In this document: piece after piece, positions 28,154 to 35,432 of the stretch | Numbering within the stretch: position 1 is the first letter of the stretch | How the letters are laid out: every line of letters starts with the position of its first letter | Origin: JASLDZ01 sp964242625 | GTDB lineage: Bacteria; Pseudomonadota; Alphaproteobacteria; Caulobacterales; Caulobacteraceae | DNA: 64,000 nucleotides | NCBI GenBank assembly: GCA_964242625.1 | Contig: CAXTAO010000006.1 | Coordinates: forward strand, 69,877 to 133,876 | Direction: 5' to 3' | Made by a program: the position numbers and the translations under genes | The notes under the pieces: model-generated | The model's database searches: none | What the model was told of the DNA's origin: nothing | Seen by the model: the letters and a program-made list of their open reading frames with translations, nothing else

Positions 28154-28600
28154 TCAAATGCGCACGTTCGCCGCATGTGCGGCGCTCGCCTCCAGCGCGA
28201 ACGCAACGCGCGCCACGGCCGAGGCGTCGGTGGCGCGCAGGCTGATCGCCGCCACGCGCACGCCCGCGATCTCCACGCTCGCCGCGTCGGGCAGGCGTTC
28301 CGGATCGCCGGAGGGAGGCGCGAGGTCGACCACGAGCGCCAGGGGCGCCAGCGCGAGCGGCGGCACTCGCCAGATCGCCTGCCCACGCGCCTCGCACAGC
28401 CCCGCAAGCGGCTCGGGCGCGCGACCGAAGGCGCGACCGCCGGAGCGCCACACCAGGGCGCGATCGTCGGCCACCAGACGGAAGCCGGCCGCGAGCGCGC
28501 GCAGGGCGAGGTCGCTCTTACCCGCGCCGGACGGGCCCCGGATCAGGACGCCGCGCCACCCCGCCGGTCCGCGCCGCGCGACGATCCCCGCGTGGAGCAC
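28154..28600 (-). CDS. hprK: HPr kinase/phosphorylase, minimal alphaproteobacterial form
   Basis: A 148-residue protein consisting only of the catalytic domain. Walker A is GPSGAGKS (residues 22-29), LVADDRALVW follows, and GLCEARGQAIWRVP holds the family Glu/Arg. The N-terminal half found in Firmicutes HprK is absent, as usual in alphaproteobacteria. The GTG at 28600 has GAGGA 7 bases before it and lies 8 bases after the chvG stop. It phosphorylates Ser58 of the HPr encoded two genes downstream. Confidence 0.92.
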   Translation of the reverse strand: MLHAGIVARRGPAGWRGVLIRGPSGAGKSDLALRALAAGFRLVADDRALVWRSGGRAFGRAPEPLAGLCEARGQAIWRVPPLALAPLALVVDLAPPSGDPERLPDAASVEIAGVRVAAISLRATDASAVARVAFALEASAAHAANVRI

Positions 28601-28608
28601 GGGCGTCC

Positions 28609-30249
28609 TCAGCGGGGCGCCTCGGGCAGGCGCACAGTGAAGCGCGCGCCGGCCACGCCGCCGTCGGGCGCGGGGCGGTTCTCGGCGGTGATCGACCCGC
28701 CGTGCGCTTCCACCACCTGCGACGCGATGGAGAGCCCGAGGCCCGAGTGGCCGCCGAAGGCCGAGCCGCCCGGCGCGCTCCCTTTGGGTCGGTTGGTGTA
28801 GAAGCGCTGGAATACGGTCTGGAGGTTGTCGGGCGGTATGCCCGGGCCGTCGTCGTCCACCCGCACCACGACGGCGACGCCGTCGCCCGTGCGCTCGCGC
28901 CCGACCGACACACGCACGGCGCCGCCTTCCGGGCTGAATGAGCGCGCGTTGTCGACGAGGTTGCGGAACACCTGGCCGATAGGGCCCTCGCGGCCGCTGA
29001 CGGGATAGCTCCCGCCCGGCTCGGCCAACTCCAGCCGTACGCGCGCGCCGCCGCGGGCGCCGTCGTAGGTGTCGGCGATATCGGCGAGGAGGCGCCCCAT
29101 GTCGATCGCGCGCAGGCTCTCGCGCGAAAGTTCGGCGTCGAGGCGCGAGGAGTTGGCGATGTCGGTGATCAGCCGGTCCAGCCGCTTCACGTCGCCCTTG
29201 AGCACGCCCATCAGCCGCTCGCGCCCGGGGTGGCCCGCTGGCGCCAGCTCCAGCGTCTCCACCGCCGAGCGGATGGACGTGAGCGGGTTCTTGATCTCGT
29301 GCGCCACGTCGGCGGCGAAGCGCTCGATGGCGTCCATGCGCGCGCTCTGGGCGTCGGTCATGCTCTGCAGCGAGCGGGTGAGCTCGCCCACCTCGTCCTC
29401 GCGCTCGGCGAGGTCGGGCAGGGAGATGGCGCGTGCGCGGGAGAGGCGCACGCTGTCGGCCGCGCGCGCCAGCCGCTCGATGGGCGAGGCGACAAGCGTG
29501 TAGAGGAGGAGCGACGACGCCATGGTCGAGGCGATGGCGATCAGGATGAAGGGCAGGAGCGCCAGCCGCTGCGCCCAGACGGTCGCCTCCACGTCGCCCG
29601 CCTCCAGCGTCAGCACACCGAGCACCTGCTGAACGTGCTGCAGAGGCAGGGAGACGCTGACCACGCGGCCTTTGCCCTCGCTGTCGCGCACCTGGGCGGT
29701 GGGCCGGCCGGTGAGCGCGCGGCCGATCTCTCGACGCTCGGCCAGATGGGCGCGCCAGGCGCGCGCCTCCGCCCGGTGTTCGCGCTGCAGCCCCCACCAG
29801 GCGCCCAGGCCGCCGCGGGGCCGCGCGGGCGGCAGCGGCCGCTGCAGCACGTTGTCGGCGATGACGTCGGTGTCGGCCACGAGCCGCCCCGCGCCGTCGT
29901 AGAGCCGCGCGCGCTCCGAACGGGGAATGTTCAGGAGTTGCAGGATGGTGGACGCGTGCTCCGCGTCGAGCGCGGGCTCCGGCTCGCCCACCGTCGCCGT
30001 CTCCACCAAGACGTAGGAGATCAGCTGCCCCTGCGTCGTGAGACTGTCCAACCGCGCCTGCAGGAGGCCGTGGCGCAGTTCGTTGAGCACGAGCGCGCCC
30101 ACCACGAGCACGAGAAGCCCCGCGAGGTTGAGGCCGAGGACCAGCGTTCCGAGCTTGGATCCCGCCAGCCTGCGAGGGGGCGCGGCGGCGGCCCGTGGGC
30201 GCGCCTGAGCGTCCGCGTCAGGACTCGCGGTAGCGGTAGCCGACGCCAT
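28609..30249 (-). CDS. chvG: Sensor histidine kinase ChvG
   Basis: A 546-residue membrane kinase. One membrane helix (about residues 37-55) precedes a periplasmic stimulus-sensing domain, and a second helix and HAMP (ASPIERLARAADSVR) follow. The DHp segment is FAADVAHEIKNPLTSIRSA with His317. The ATPase domain has the N box (VFRNLVDNARSFS), DDGPGI and GLGLSIASQVVEA. It should phosphorylate ChvI in response to envelope or acid stress. The start ATG at 30249 overlaps the chvI end by 32 bases; a second ATG lies 33 bases further upstream. Confidence 0.94.
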   Translation of the reverse strand: MASATATASPDADAQARPRAAAAPPRRLAGSKLGTLVLGLNLAGLLVLVVGALVLNELRHGLLQARLDSLTTQGQLISYVLVETATVGEPEPALDAEHASTILQLLNIPRSERARLYDGAGRLVADTDVIADNVLQRPLPPARPRGGLGAWWGLQREHRAEARAWRAHLAERREIGRALTGRPTAQVRDSEGKGRVVSVSLPLQHVQQVLGVLTLEAGDVEATVWAQRLALLPFILIAIASTMASSLLLYTLVASPIERLARAADSVRLSRARAISLPDLAEREDEVGELTRSLQSMTDAQSARMDAIERFAADVAHEIKNPLTSIRSAVETLELAPAGHPGRERLMGVLKGDVKRLDRLITDIANSSRLDAELSRESLRAIDMGRLLADIADTYDGARGGARVRLELAEPGGSYPVSGREGPIGQVFRNLVDNARSFSPEGGAVRVSVGRERTGDGVAVVVRVDDDGPGIPPDNLQTVFQRFYTNRPKGSAPGGSAFGGHSGLGLSIASQVVEAHGGSITAENRPAPDGGVAGARFTVRLPEAPR

Positions 30250-30949
30250 ACAGGGTTTCGATGGCGTCGAACTCGGGGTCAACCTGCCGGAACTTCTTGC
30301 GCATCCGCTTGACGTGGCTGTCGATGGTGCGGTCGTCGACGTAGACCTGGTCGTCGTAGGCGGCGTCCATCAAGTTGTCGCGGCTCTTCACGAAGCCGGG
30401 GCGCTGCGCCAGCGACTGCAGGAGGAGGAACTCGGTCACGGTGAGCTTCACCGCCTTGCCGTTCCACAGGCAGTCGTGGCGGGCGGGATCGAGCGTGAGC
30501 TTGCCGCGCTTCAGCGGCTGGCGGCTCTGGGCGTCGCCGCCGGCGGGGGCGTTCGCGCCGGAGAAGTCGGCTTCCGGTTCGTCGTCGGCGCGGGCGCGGC
30601 GCAGCACGGCCTTCACGCGCTCCAAGAGGAGCCGCTGGCTGAACGGCTTGTGCATGTAGTCGTCGGCGCCGAGGTTGAAGCCGAGGATCTCGTCGATCTC
30701 CTCGTCCTTCGAAGTCAGCATGATCACGGGCAGCTCGGAGGTCTGGCGAAGGCGGCGCAGCACCTCCATCCCGTCCATCCGGGGCATCTTCACGTCGAGG
30801 ATGGCGAGGTCCGGCGGATCGCTCTCCAACGCGGCGAGGCCGGAGGCGCCGTCGTGATAGGTGCGCACCTCGTGCCCATGGCTTTCCAGCGCCATGGAGA
30901 CGGAGGCGGTGATGTTTTCATCGTCGTCGACGAGGGCGATCGTGGCCAT
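30218..30949 (-). CDS. chvI: Response regulator ChvI (OmpR/PhoB family)
   Basis: A 243-residue regulator. The receiver has VDDDEN, phosphorylated Asp52 in LAILDVKMPRMDG, and a KP pair in DDYMHKPFSQ. The C-terminal winged helix ends TLYGVGYRYRES. The linker holds a Gly/Ala-rich insert. It is the first gene of the chvI-chvG-hprK-EIIA-HPr operon and its order matches other alphaproteobacteria. It is a transcription factor for envelope, acid and nutrient-related genes. Confidence 0.96.
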   Translation of the reverse strand: MATIALVDDDENITASVSMALESHGHEVRTYHDGASGLAALESDPPDLAILDVKMPRMDGMEVLRRLRQTSELPVIMLTSKDEEIDEILGFNLGADDYMHKPFSQRLLLERVKAVLRRARADDEPEADFSGANAPAGGDAQSRQPLKRGKLTLDPARHDCLWNGKAVKLTVTEFLLLQSLAQRPGFVKSRDNLMDAAYDDQVYVDDRTIDSHVKRMRKKFRQVDPEFDAIETLYGVGYRYRES

Positions 30950-31048
30950 GGCGAGGATGTGCGCGCTGTTCCGTGTGGGCGCAAGCGATCGCGCGCCTTT
31001 GGGGCTGGTTTAAGGTCAAGGTAAGCGGGGCGTGAAAGGCTCGCCGTC

Positions 31049-32758
31049 ATGAGCGGGGGGCGCGTCCACTTCGAGCTCTTCATCCGCCGCGGCCCGGCGG
31101 ACGGCTGGGTGCTGCGTGGCGCGGGCGAGGACCGCGCGGAGCTGGCGGCGGAGGCCCAGGCCCTGGTGGACAGCGGCCGCGTCGTCGGAGCGCGGGTCGT
31201 CAAGGAGGTGCTGGACGAGGAGAGCGGGCTCTTCTCGTCGGTCGCGGTGCTGACACTGGGCGCCGCCGAACCCGCGCGCAAGAAGACGGTCACAGCCGAC
31301 GAGGCGGGCCCGCCCTGCTCGACTCCCGCCGACCTCTACACGCCGCACGCCCGCGAGAAGATCGGCCGCGTGCTGGAGGAGTGGCTGCGCCGGCGCGGCG
31401 TCACCGCGTTCGAGCTCCTGCATTCGCCCGCCCTCGCCGAGGCGCTGGATGGCGGCGGGGCCGACCTGCAGGGCGCGGTGCAGCGGATAGCCATCCCCGA
31501 CAGCCAGGCGAGCGGGCGGCCGCTCCACGACAGCCTGCGCCACTTCCAGGCCTTGGCCGAGCGCGCCATCGCCCGGGTGGTGGCCGACGGCCGGAGGGCG
31601 GCCTTCCCCGAGGTCGACCCCTCGACCTTCGCGGTCGCCGCGGGCCGGCTCTGCGGCGCGGCCGACGCCGGCTATCTGCTGGGCGGCGGGGTCGCAGCCC
31701 ACCTCGCGAGCGCCCAGGGCTGGCGCGGCCGCTTCGAGCGGCTCGTGGCGCTGGCCGAAGCCGCGCCCGACGTGGGCCCGGGTCGCGCGCTCGCCCTGCG
31801 CGTGCTGGAGCCGCCGCTGGGCGAAATCCTGGGCGGCCGTGCGGGGCTGAACGAACTGGCGGGCGGCCCCGTCGACACGGGCGGGGGTCTGGCGCTGCTG
31901 GTGCGGCTCGCGGCCTCGCGCGAGGCCGCGGCGGTGGAGACCGTCGATCCCACGCTCATGCAACCGCTGCCGGCGCTCACCGGGCTCGCCGCCCGGCTGC
32001 AGCGCCTCCTCGAACTGGAGGCGTTCGAGCTGGTGCGCGCGGCCACGCTGCGGCGCATCCTCGCAGAGCTCAACGGCCCGCGCCGCCTCAAGCCGACCGA
32101 CCCCGAGGGCGAGATCGCGCTGCTCCGGGCGCTCGCCGGCGTGCTCGGGGCCGCCGCGGGGCCCCGGCTGCCGCTGGACGACGTGCGCGCGGCCTTCGTG
32201 GAACGCTCGCGCCGCCTCGTCGCCGCGGACTTCGTGGAGGCGCTGATCGCCGACCGCGCCGGGCCCCTCGCCGAGGCTCGCGCCCTCTTCAAGCTCGCGG
32301 AGAACGTCACGGGGGCGGCCAACCGACGCGCGGCGGCGCGTTGGCTCGAAGCCTCGCTCGGCAGTCTCCGCTTCGAGAGCGCGATCCGCCAGGGTCCCGA
32401 CCCGCCGGGGGCCAAGCTCGCCGCCCTGGCCGACCTGCAGGCCGCGGTGCGCTGCGCCGAGCTTGATCCCGCGGACGTTGCGCTCATCTGCACGCGATTG
32501 GGCGAGGCCGGCGGCTGGGTGGAGGCGCAGGCGCACCTCGCCGCCCAGCTCGCGCGCTCCGACGCGCCGCCGACCACCCGCGCGCTCGTGCTCCTGCGCA
32601 TGGCGGTGGGCGAGACCGCGCCGCGGGGCCCCGCCGCCGACCGGGCCCGCGCCGAGGCGGTCAAGCTCCTGCGCACGCCCGATCTGCAGGCCGACGCCGC
32701 CGCCCATCCAGACTCGGCCGCGCGCCTGCGCCACCTCGCCGCTCAGCTGGCCGCCTGA
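31049..32758 (+). CDS. Large helical protein of unknown function
   Basis: A 569-residue protein I do not recognise. There is no signal peptide or membrane helix. The N-terminal 90 residues look like an alpha/beta domain (HFELFIRRGPADGW, VVGARVVKEVL). The rest is Ala/Leu/Arg-rich helix pairs that resemble a TPR-like or HEAT-like solenoid, with recurring stretches such as EALIADRAGPLAEARALFKL and ALVLLRMAVGE. It starts 99 bases from chvI, divergently, and is convergent with rpmA. Good codon use indicates a real gene. Confidence 0.75.
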   Translation: MSGGRVHFELFIRRGPADGWVLRGAGEDRAELAAEAQALVDSGRVVGARVVKEVLDEESGLFSSVAVLTLGAAEPARKKTVTADEAGPPCSTPADLYTPHAREKIGRVLEEWLRRRGVTAFELLHSPALAEALDGGGADLQGAVQRIAIPDSQASGRPLHDSLRHFQALAERAIARVVADGRRAAFPEVDPSTFAVAAGRLCGAADAGYLLGGGVAAHLASAQGWRGRFERLVALAEAAPDVGPGRALALRVLEPPLGEILGGRAGLNELAGGPVDTGGGLALLVRLAASREAAAVETVDPTLMQPLPALTGLAARLQRLLELEAFELVRAATLRRILAELNGPRRLKPTDPEGEIALLRALAGVLGAAAGPRLPLDDVRAAFVERSRRLVAADFVEALIADRAGPLAEARALFKLAENVTGAANRRAAARWLEASLGSLRFESAIRQGPDPPGAKLAALADLQAAVRCAELDPADVALICTRLGEAGGWVEAQAHLAAQLARSDAPPTTRALVLLRMAVGETAPRGPAADRARAEAVKLLRTPDLQADAAAHPDSAARLRHLAAQLAA

Positions 32759-32781
32759 ACACCGTGGGCGCCACACGCACG

Positions 32782-32811
32782 AACGCCCGCCGGAGGGAGC
32801 CGGCGGGCGTT
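32782..32811. terminator. 12-bp perfect hairpin between convergent 31049 gene and rpmA
   Basis: AACGCCCGCCGG (32782-32793) and CCGGCGGGCGTT (32800-32811) pair perfectly round a six-base loop. It is placed 23 bases after one stop and 38 bases beyond the other, suiting a bidirectional terminator. A related imperfect version recurs in the rplU leader. Confidence 0.55.
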
Positions 32812-32849
32812 GGCGAGACCTCGGCAAGAGCCGACGTCGGCGGCTGCGG

Positions 32850-33131
32850 CTACTCGGCGGCCGCGGGCGCGGCGGCCTCGGACGGCACGATCGAGATGTA
32901 GGTCCGGTCACCCCGCTTCACGGAGAAGCGCACGGCCCCCGTGGCGGTGGCGAACAGGGTGTGATCGCGGCCGAGGCCGACGTTCTCGCCCGGCCAGAAC
33001 TTGGTGCCGCGCTGGCGAACCAGGATGTTGCCGGCGAGCACGCGCTCGCCGCCGAACTTCTTCACGCCGAGGCGCTGGCCGGCCGAGTCGCGGCCGTTGC
33101 GGGACGAGCCGCCGGATTTCTTGTGGGCCAT
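32850..33131 (-). CDS. rpmA: 50S ribosomal protein L27
   Basis: A 93-residue L27. MAHKKSGGSSRNGRDSAGQR is the diagnostic N-terminus that reaches the peptidyl transferase centre, then GVKKFGGERVLAGNILVRQR and TLFATATGAVRF. The C-terminal 8 residues are Ala/Glu-rich. It follows rplU by 24 bases on the same strand, the standard rplU-rpmA order. Confidence 0.98.
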   Translation of the reverse strand: MAHKKSGGSSRNGRDSAGQRLGVKKFGGERVLAGNILVRQRGTKFWPGENVGLGRDHTLFATATGAVRFSVKRGDRTYISIVPSEAAAPAAAE

Positions 33132-33155
33132 GAGGGGCTCCTCTTCTGGCTAGAC

Positions 33156-33851
33156 TTAGGCTTCGCCGCCCGGGTCGCCTTCCGGGGCGGCCTTGGGCTT
33201 GCGGGGAGCGCGGGGCTTCGAGGGGGCGGCCTCCGCCTCGGCGGCGGCCATGGAGCCGGTCTCCGCGGCCGCGTGGGCGTCGACGGCGGTCTCAGGCGCA
33301 TCGGCCGGGACCTCGGACACGGGCTGCTCGACCATGGCGGGGCTGGCCTTGCGGGAGCGGCGCGCGGCGGGGGCGGCGACCGTCTCCTCCGCGGGCGTCT
33401 CAGCGGTGGGCGTGCCCTCGGGCAGGTGGGCGCTGTCGGGCGCGGTGACGCGCGGGGCGAGACCGCGGGCGCGGGCGACGAGCTCAGCGCGGGTGGTCAA
33501 GTCGACCGTCCCGTCCCAGCGCGCCTCACCGCCGGCGCCCGCCAAGGCGGTGACGCGCAACACGCTTTCAGGCTGGCGGTGACCCTTGGTGCGGCGATAG
33601 CCCTGGCGACGGATCTTCTTGAAGACCTTGATCTTCTCGCCCTTGCGGGTCTCGACCAGGGTGGCGGTGACCGTCGCGCCCTCGACCAGCGGCGCGCCCA
33701 CGGTGACCGCGCCGTCGGCGCCGCCCACCATCAGCACCTGATCGAAGGTCACGGCCGCGCCAGGCTCGACCGCGTCGAGCTTCTCGACGACGAGCACGTC
33801 TCCGGGCTGCACCCGGTACTGCTTGCCGCCCGTTCGGATCACCGCATACAT
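33156..33851 (-). CDS. rplU: 50S ribosomal protein L21 with long C-terminal extension
   Basis: A 231-residue protein. The first ~103 residues are canonical L21: MYAVIRTGGKQYRVQPGD, then KIKVFKKIRRQGYRRTKGHR. The remaining ~128 residues are an Ala/Pro/Glu-rich extension. It includes a short folded-looking stretch (GTVDLTTRAELVARARGLA) and ends with a basic KPRAPRKPKAAPEGD tail. Extended L21 proteins are known in alphaproteobacteria, where the extra domain is of unknown function. It is the first gene of rplU-rpmA. Confidence 0.97.
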   Translation of the reverse strand: MYAVIRTGGKQYRVQPGDVLVVEKLDAVEPGAAVTFDQVLMVGGADGAVTVGAPLVEGATVTATLVETRKGEKIKVFKKIRRQGYRRTKGHRQPESVLRVTALAGAGGEARWDGTVDLTTRAELVARARGLAPRVTAPDSAHLPEGTPTAETPAEETVAAPAARRSRKASPAMVEQPVSEVPADAPETAVDAHAAAETGSMAAAEAEAAPSKPRAPRKPKAAPEGDPGGEA

Positions 33852-34130
33852 CTTGCTTCTGGCCTTCTTGGTCTTGGAACGCGCGGCTTTCTGGCGACCG
33901 CGTCTCTTCGGCGAAATACGGAACGCCCGCGGGCGAGGAGCCGGCGGGCGGGAGCGGATGTGTACAGCGGGGGGCGCGGGAGGTCAACGCGGATTGGGGC
34001 GGTGGCGGTGGCCTGTCGCCGAACGCGGAGGGGGCCGCCGTGCTCACAGAACGAGGCGCCCGCCGTAAGGCGGACGACGCCTCCCCACCTCACCCGTGCG
34101 CCGACCGCCCCACCAGCCTACAACAAGCCC
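33852..34130. other. Divergent intergenic region between rplU and trmD
   Basis: Transcription of rplU (minus) and trmD-rplS (plus) must start in these 279 bases. On the rplU side an imperfect hairpin (33923-33950; AACGCCCGC against CGGCGGGCG) lies in the leader. On the trmD side 34054-34082 folds as AGGCG...CGCCT around CCGCC gtaa GGCGG, 49 bases before the start. Fifteen bases (GGGGCCGCCGTGCTC, about 34031-34045) match the head of the dispersed repeat, but nothing further does. Confidence 0.5.
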
Positions 34131-34856
34131 GTGCCCTTCACCGCCACCGTCCTGACCACCGCGCCCGAGGCCTTCCCCGGGCCGCTCGGCGCGTCCTTGA
34201 TCGGCTCGGCTTGGCGCGAAGCCGGCCTGTGGAGCCTCGACGTGGTGGACATCCGGGTCTTTTCCGGTAGTAAGCGCCCCTTCCTAGACGACACCCCCGC
34301 AGGGGGCGGCGCCGGGCAGGTTCTGCGGGCGGACGCCATCGCTTCCGCGCTCGATGGCGTGGAGCGCGGGGGGCGGCCGCTCCTCTACATGAGCGCGCGG
34401 GGCCGGCCCTTCACCCAGGCGCGGGCGACGGAGTGGGCGGCGGGCTCCGGCCTCGTCGTCCTCTGCGGACGTTTCGAAGGGGTGGACCAGCGGGTTATCG
34501 ACGCCCGCGGGTTCGAGGAGATCGCGGTGGGCGACGCGGTGCTCGCCGGCGGCGAGGTCGCGGCCATGCTCGTGATCGAGGCCTGCGTGCGGCTCGTCCC
34601 CGGGGTTCTGGGGAACGCGGCCTCCGCGCAGGAAGAGAGCTTCGGGGCCGAAGGGCTCCTGGAGCATCCGCAGTACACCCGCCCGCGGTCGTGGGAGGGA
34701 CACGATATTCCCGAGGTGCTCACCTCAGGCCACCACGGCGCCATCGCCCGGTGGCGGCGGGCGCAGCGGGAGGAGACCACGCGGGAGCGGCGTCCGGACC
34801 TCTGGGCGGCGCATCTCGCCAACCAACAGCCAAAGGGCGATCCAAGCCCGACGTGA
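34131..34856 (+). CDS. trmD: tRNA (guanine-N1-)-methyltransferase
   Basis: A 241-residue SPOUT-type enzyme that methylates G37 of tRNA. The knotted SAM site reads YMSARGRPFTQ, VLCGRFEGVDQRVIDARGFE and SIGD-like AVGDAVLAGGEVAAMLVIEA. ESF and LEHPQYTRP follow as in TrmD. Translation starts at GTG 34131 (VPFTATVLTTAPEAFPG); the very long frame open upstream is not coding. It precedes rplS by 13 bases, the conserved trmD-rplS order. The usual rimM is not adjacent. Confidence 0.96.
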   Translation: MPFTATVLTTAPEAFPGPLGASLIGSAWREAGLWSLDVVDIRVFSGSKRPFLDDTPAGGGAGQVLRADAIASALDGVERGGRPLLYMSARGRPFTQARATEWAAGSGLVVLCGRFEGVDQRVIDARGFEEIAVGDAVLAGGEVAAMLVIEACVRLVPGVLGNAASAQEESFGAEGLLEHPQYTRPRSWEGHDIPEVLTSGHHGAIARWRRAQREETTRERRPDLWAAHLANQQPKGDPSPT

Positions 34857-34869
34857 AGGACGACCTGAG

Positions 34870-35250
34870 ATGAACATGCTGCAGCAGCTCGAGGCCGAGG
34901 AGGCGCAGCGCCTCTCCGCACGCCGCGCCACCCCCGCCTTCCAACCGGGCGACACCGTGCGTGTGAACGTGCGCATCCGCGAAGGCGAGCGCGAGCGCGT
35001 GCAGGCCTTCGAGGGCGTGTGCATCGGCCGCGCCGGCCAGGGCCATCATGAGACCTTCACCGTGCGCAAGATCAGCTTCGGCGAGGGCGTGGAGCGCGTG
35101 TTCCCCGTGCTCAGCCCCAACATCGAGTCGATCGAGGTGCGCCGCCGGGGCGCGGTGCGCCGCGCCAAGCTCTACTACCTGCGCGATCGCCGCGGGAAGT
35201 CGGCGCGCATCGCTGAGCGCCAGCAGTCGCCGTCCTCGAAGGACGCCTAG
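34870..35250 (+). CDS. rplS: 50S ribosomal protein L19
   Basis: A 126-residue L19. FQPGDTVRVNVRIREGERER, VQAFEGVCIGR, then FTVRKISFGEGVERVFP and KLYYLRDRRGKSARI are the family blocks at the expected spacing. It follows trmD in the same operon and ends in a short variable tail. A likely terminator hairpin lies 8 bases after the stop. Confidence 0.98.
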   Translation: MNMLQQLEAEEAQRLSARRATPAFQPGDTVRVNVRIREGERERVQAFEGVCIGRAGQGHHETFTVRKISFGEGVERVFPVLSPNIESIEVRRRGAVRRAKLYYLRDRRGKSARIAERQQSPSSKDA

Positions 35251-35257
35251 CCCGCCC

Positions 35258-35278
35258 GTCGCCGCGAGCCGCGGCGAC
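35258..35278 (+). terminator. Terminator of the trmD-rplS operon
   Basis: GTCGCCGCG (35258-35266) and CGCGGCGAC (35270-35278) form a perfect 9-bp stem with a 3-base loop, followed by CTTCGCTT. The position 8 bases after rplS and the short pyrimidine-rich tail support termination. Confidence 0.6.
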
Positions 35279-35293
35279 CTTCGCTTAGAACCC

Positions 35294-35330
35294 CCTCAGG
35301 CGGTCCTCCCGTTCGGGAGGCCCGCTGAGG
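35294..35330. terminator. Second, bulged hairpin facing the glycosidase gene
   Basis: CCTCAG (35294-35299) pairs with CTGAGG (35325-35330). Inside it CCTCCC (35305-35310) and GGGAGG (35315-35320) close on a GTTC loop. It lies between rplS and the end of the convergent glycosidase gene and may end transcripts from either side. Confidence 0.4.
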
Positions 35331-35432
35331 CGCGCTTGGATCATGGCAGCCGCCATGAGCGAGACTCGGCGGGGTGGCGGCCTGACTTGCGGCCGCGCCA
35401 GCGCCCCCTTCCGCCCGCCCCCTGCGGGTAGA

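Noticed and set aside
34031..34045. Fourth copy of the dispersed repeat upstream of trmD
   Set aside because: Only 15 bases (GGGGCCGCCGTGCTC) match, and the continuation GGTCGCGTCAAGG is missing, so chance in GC-rich DNA cannot be excluded.
32463..34130. Very long open frame in front of trmD
   Set aside because: It runs antisense through rpmA and rplU and reads as Gly/Arg-rich shadow; trmD homology begins only at the GTG at 34131.
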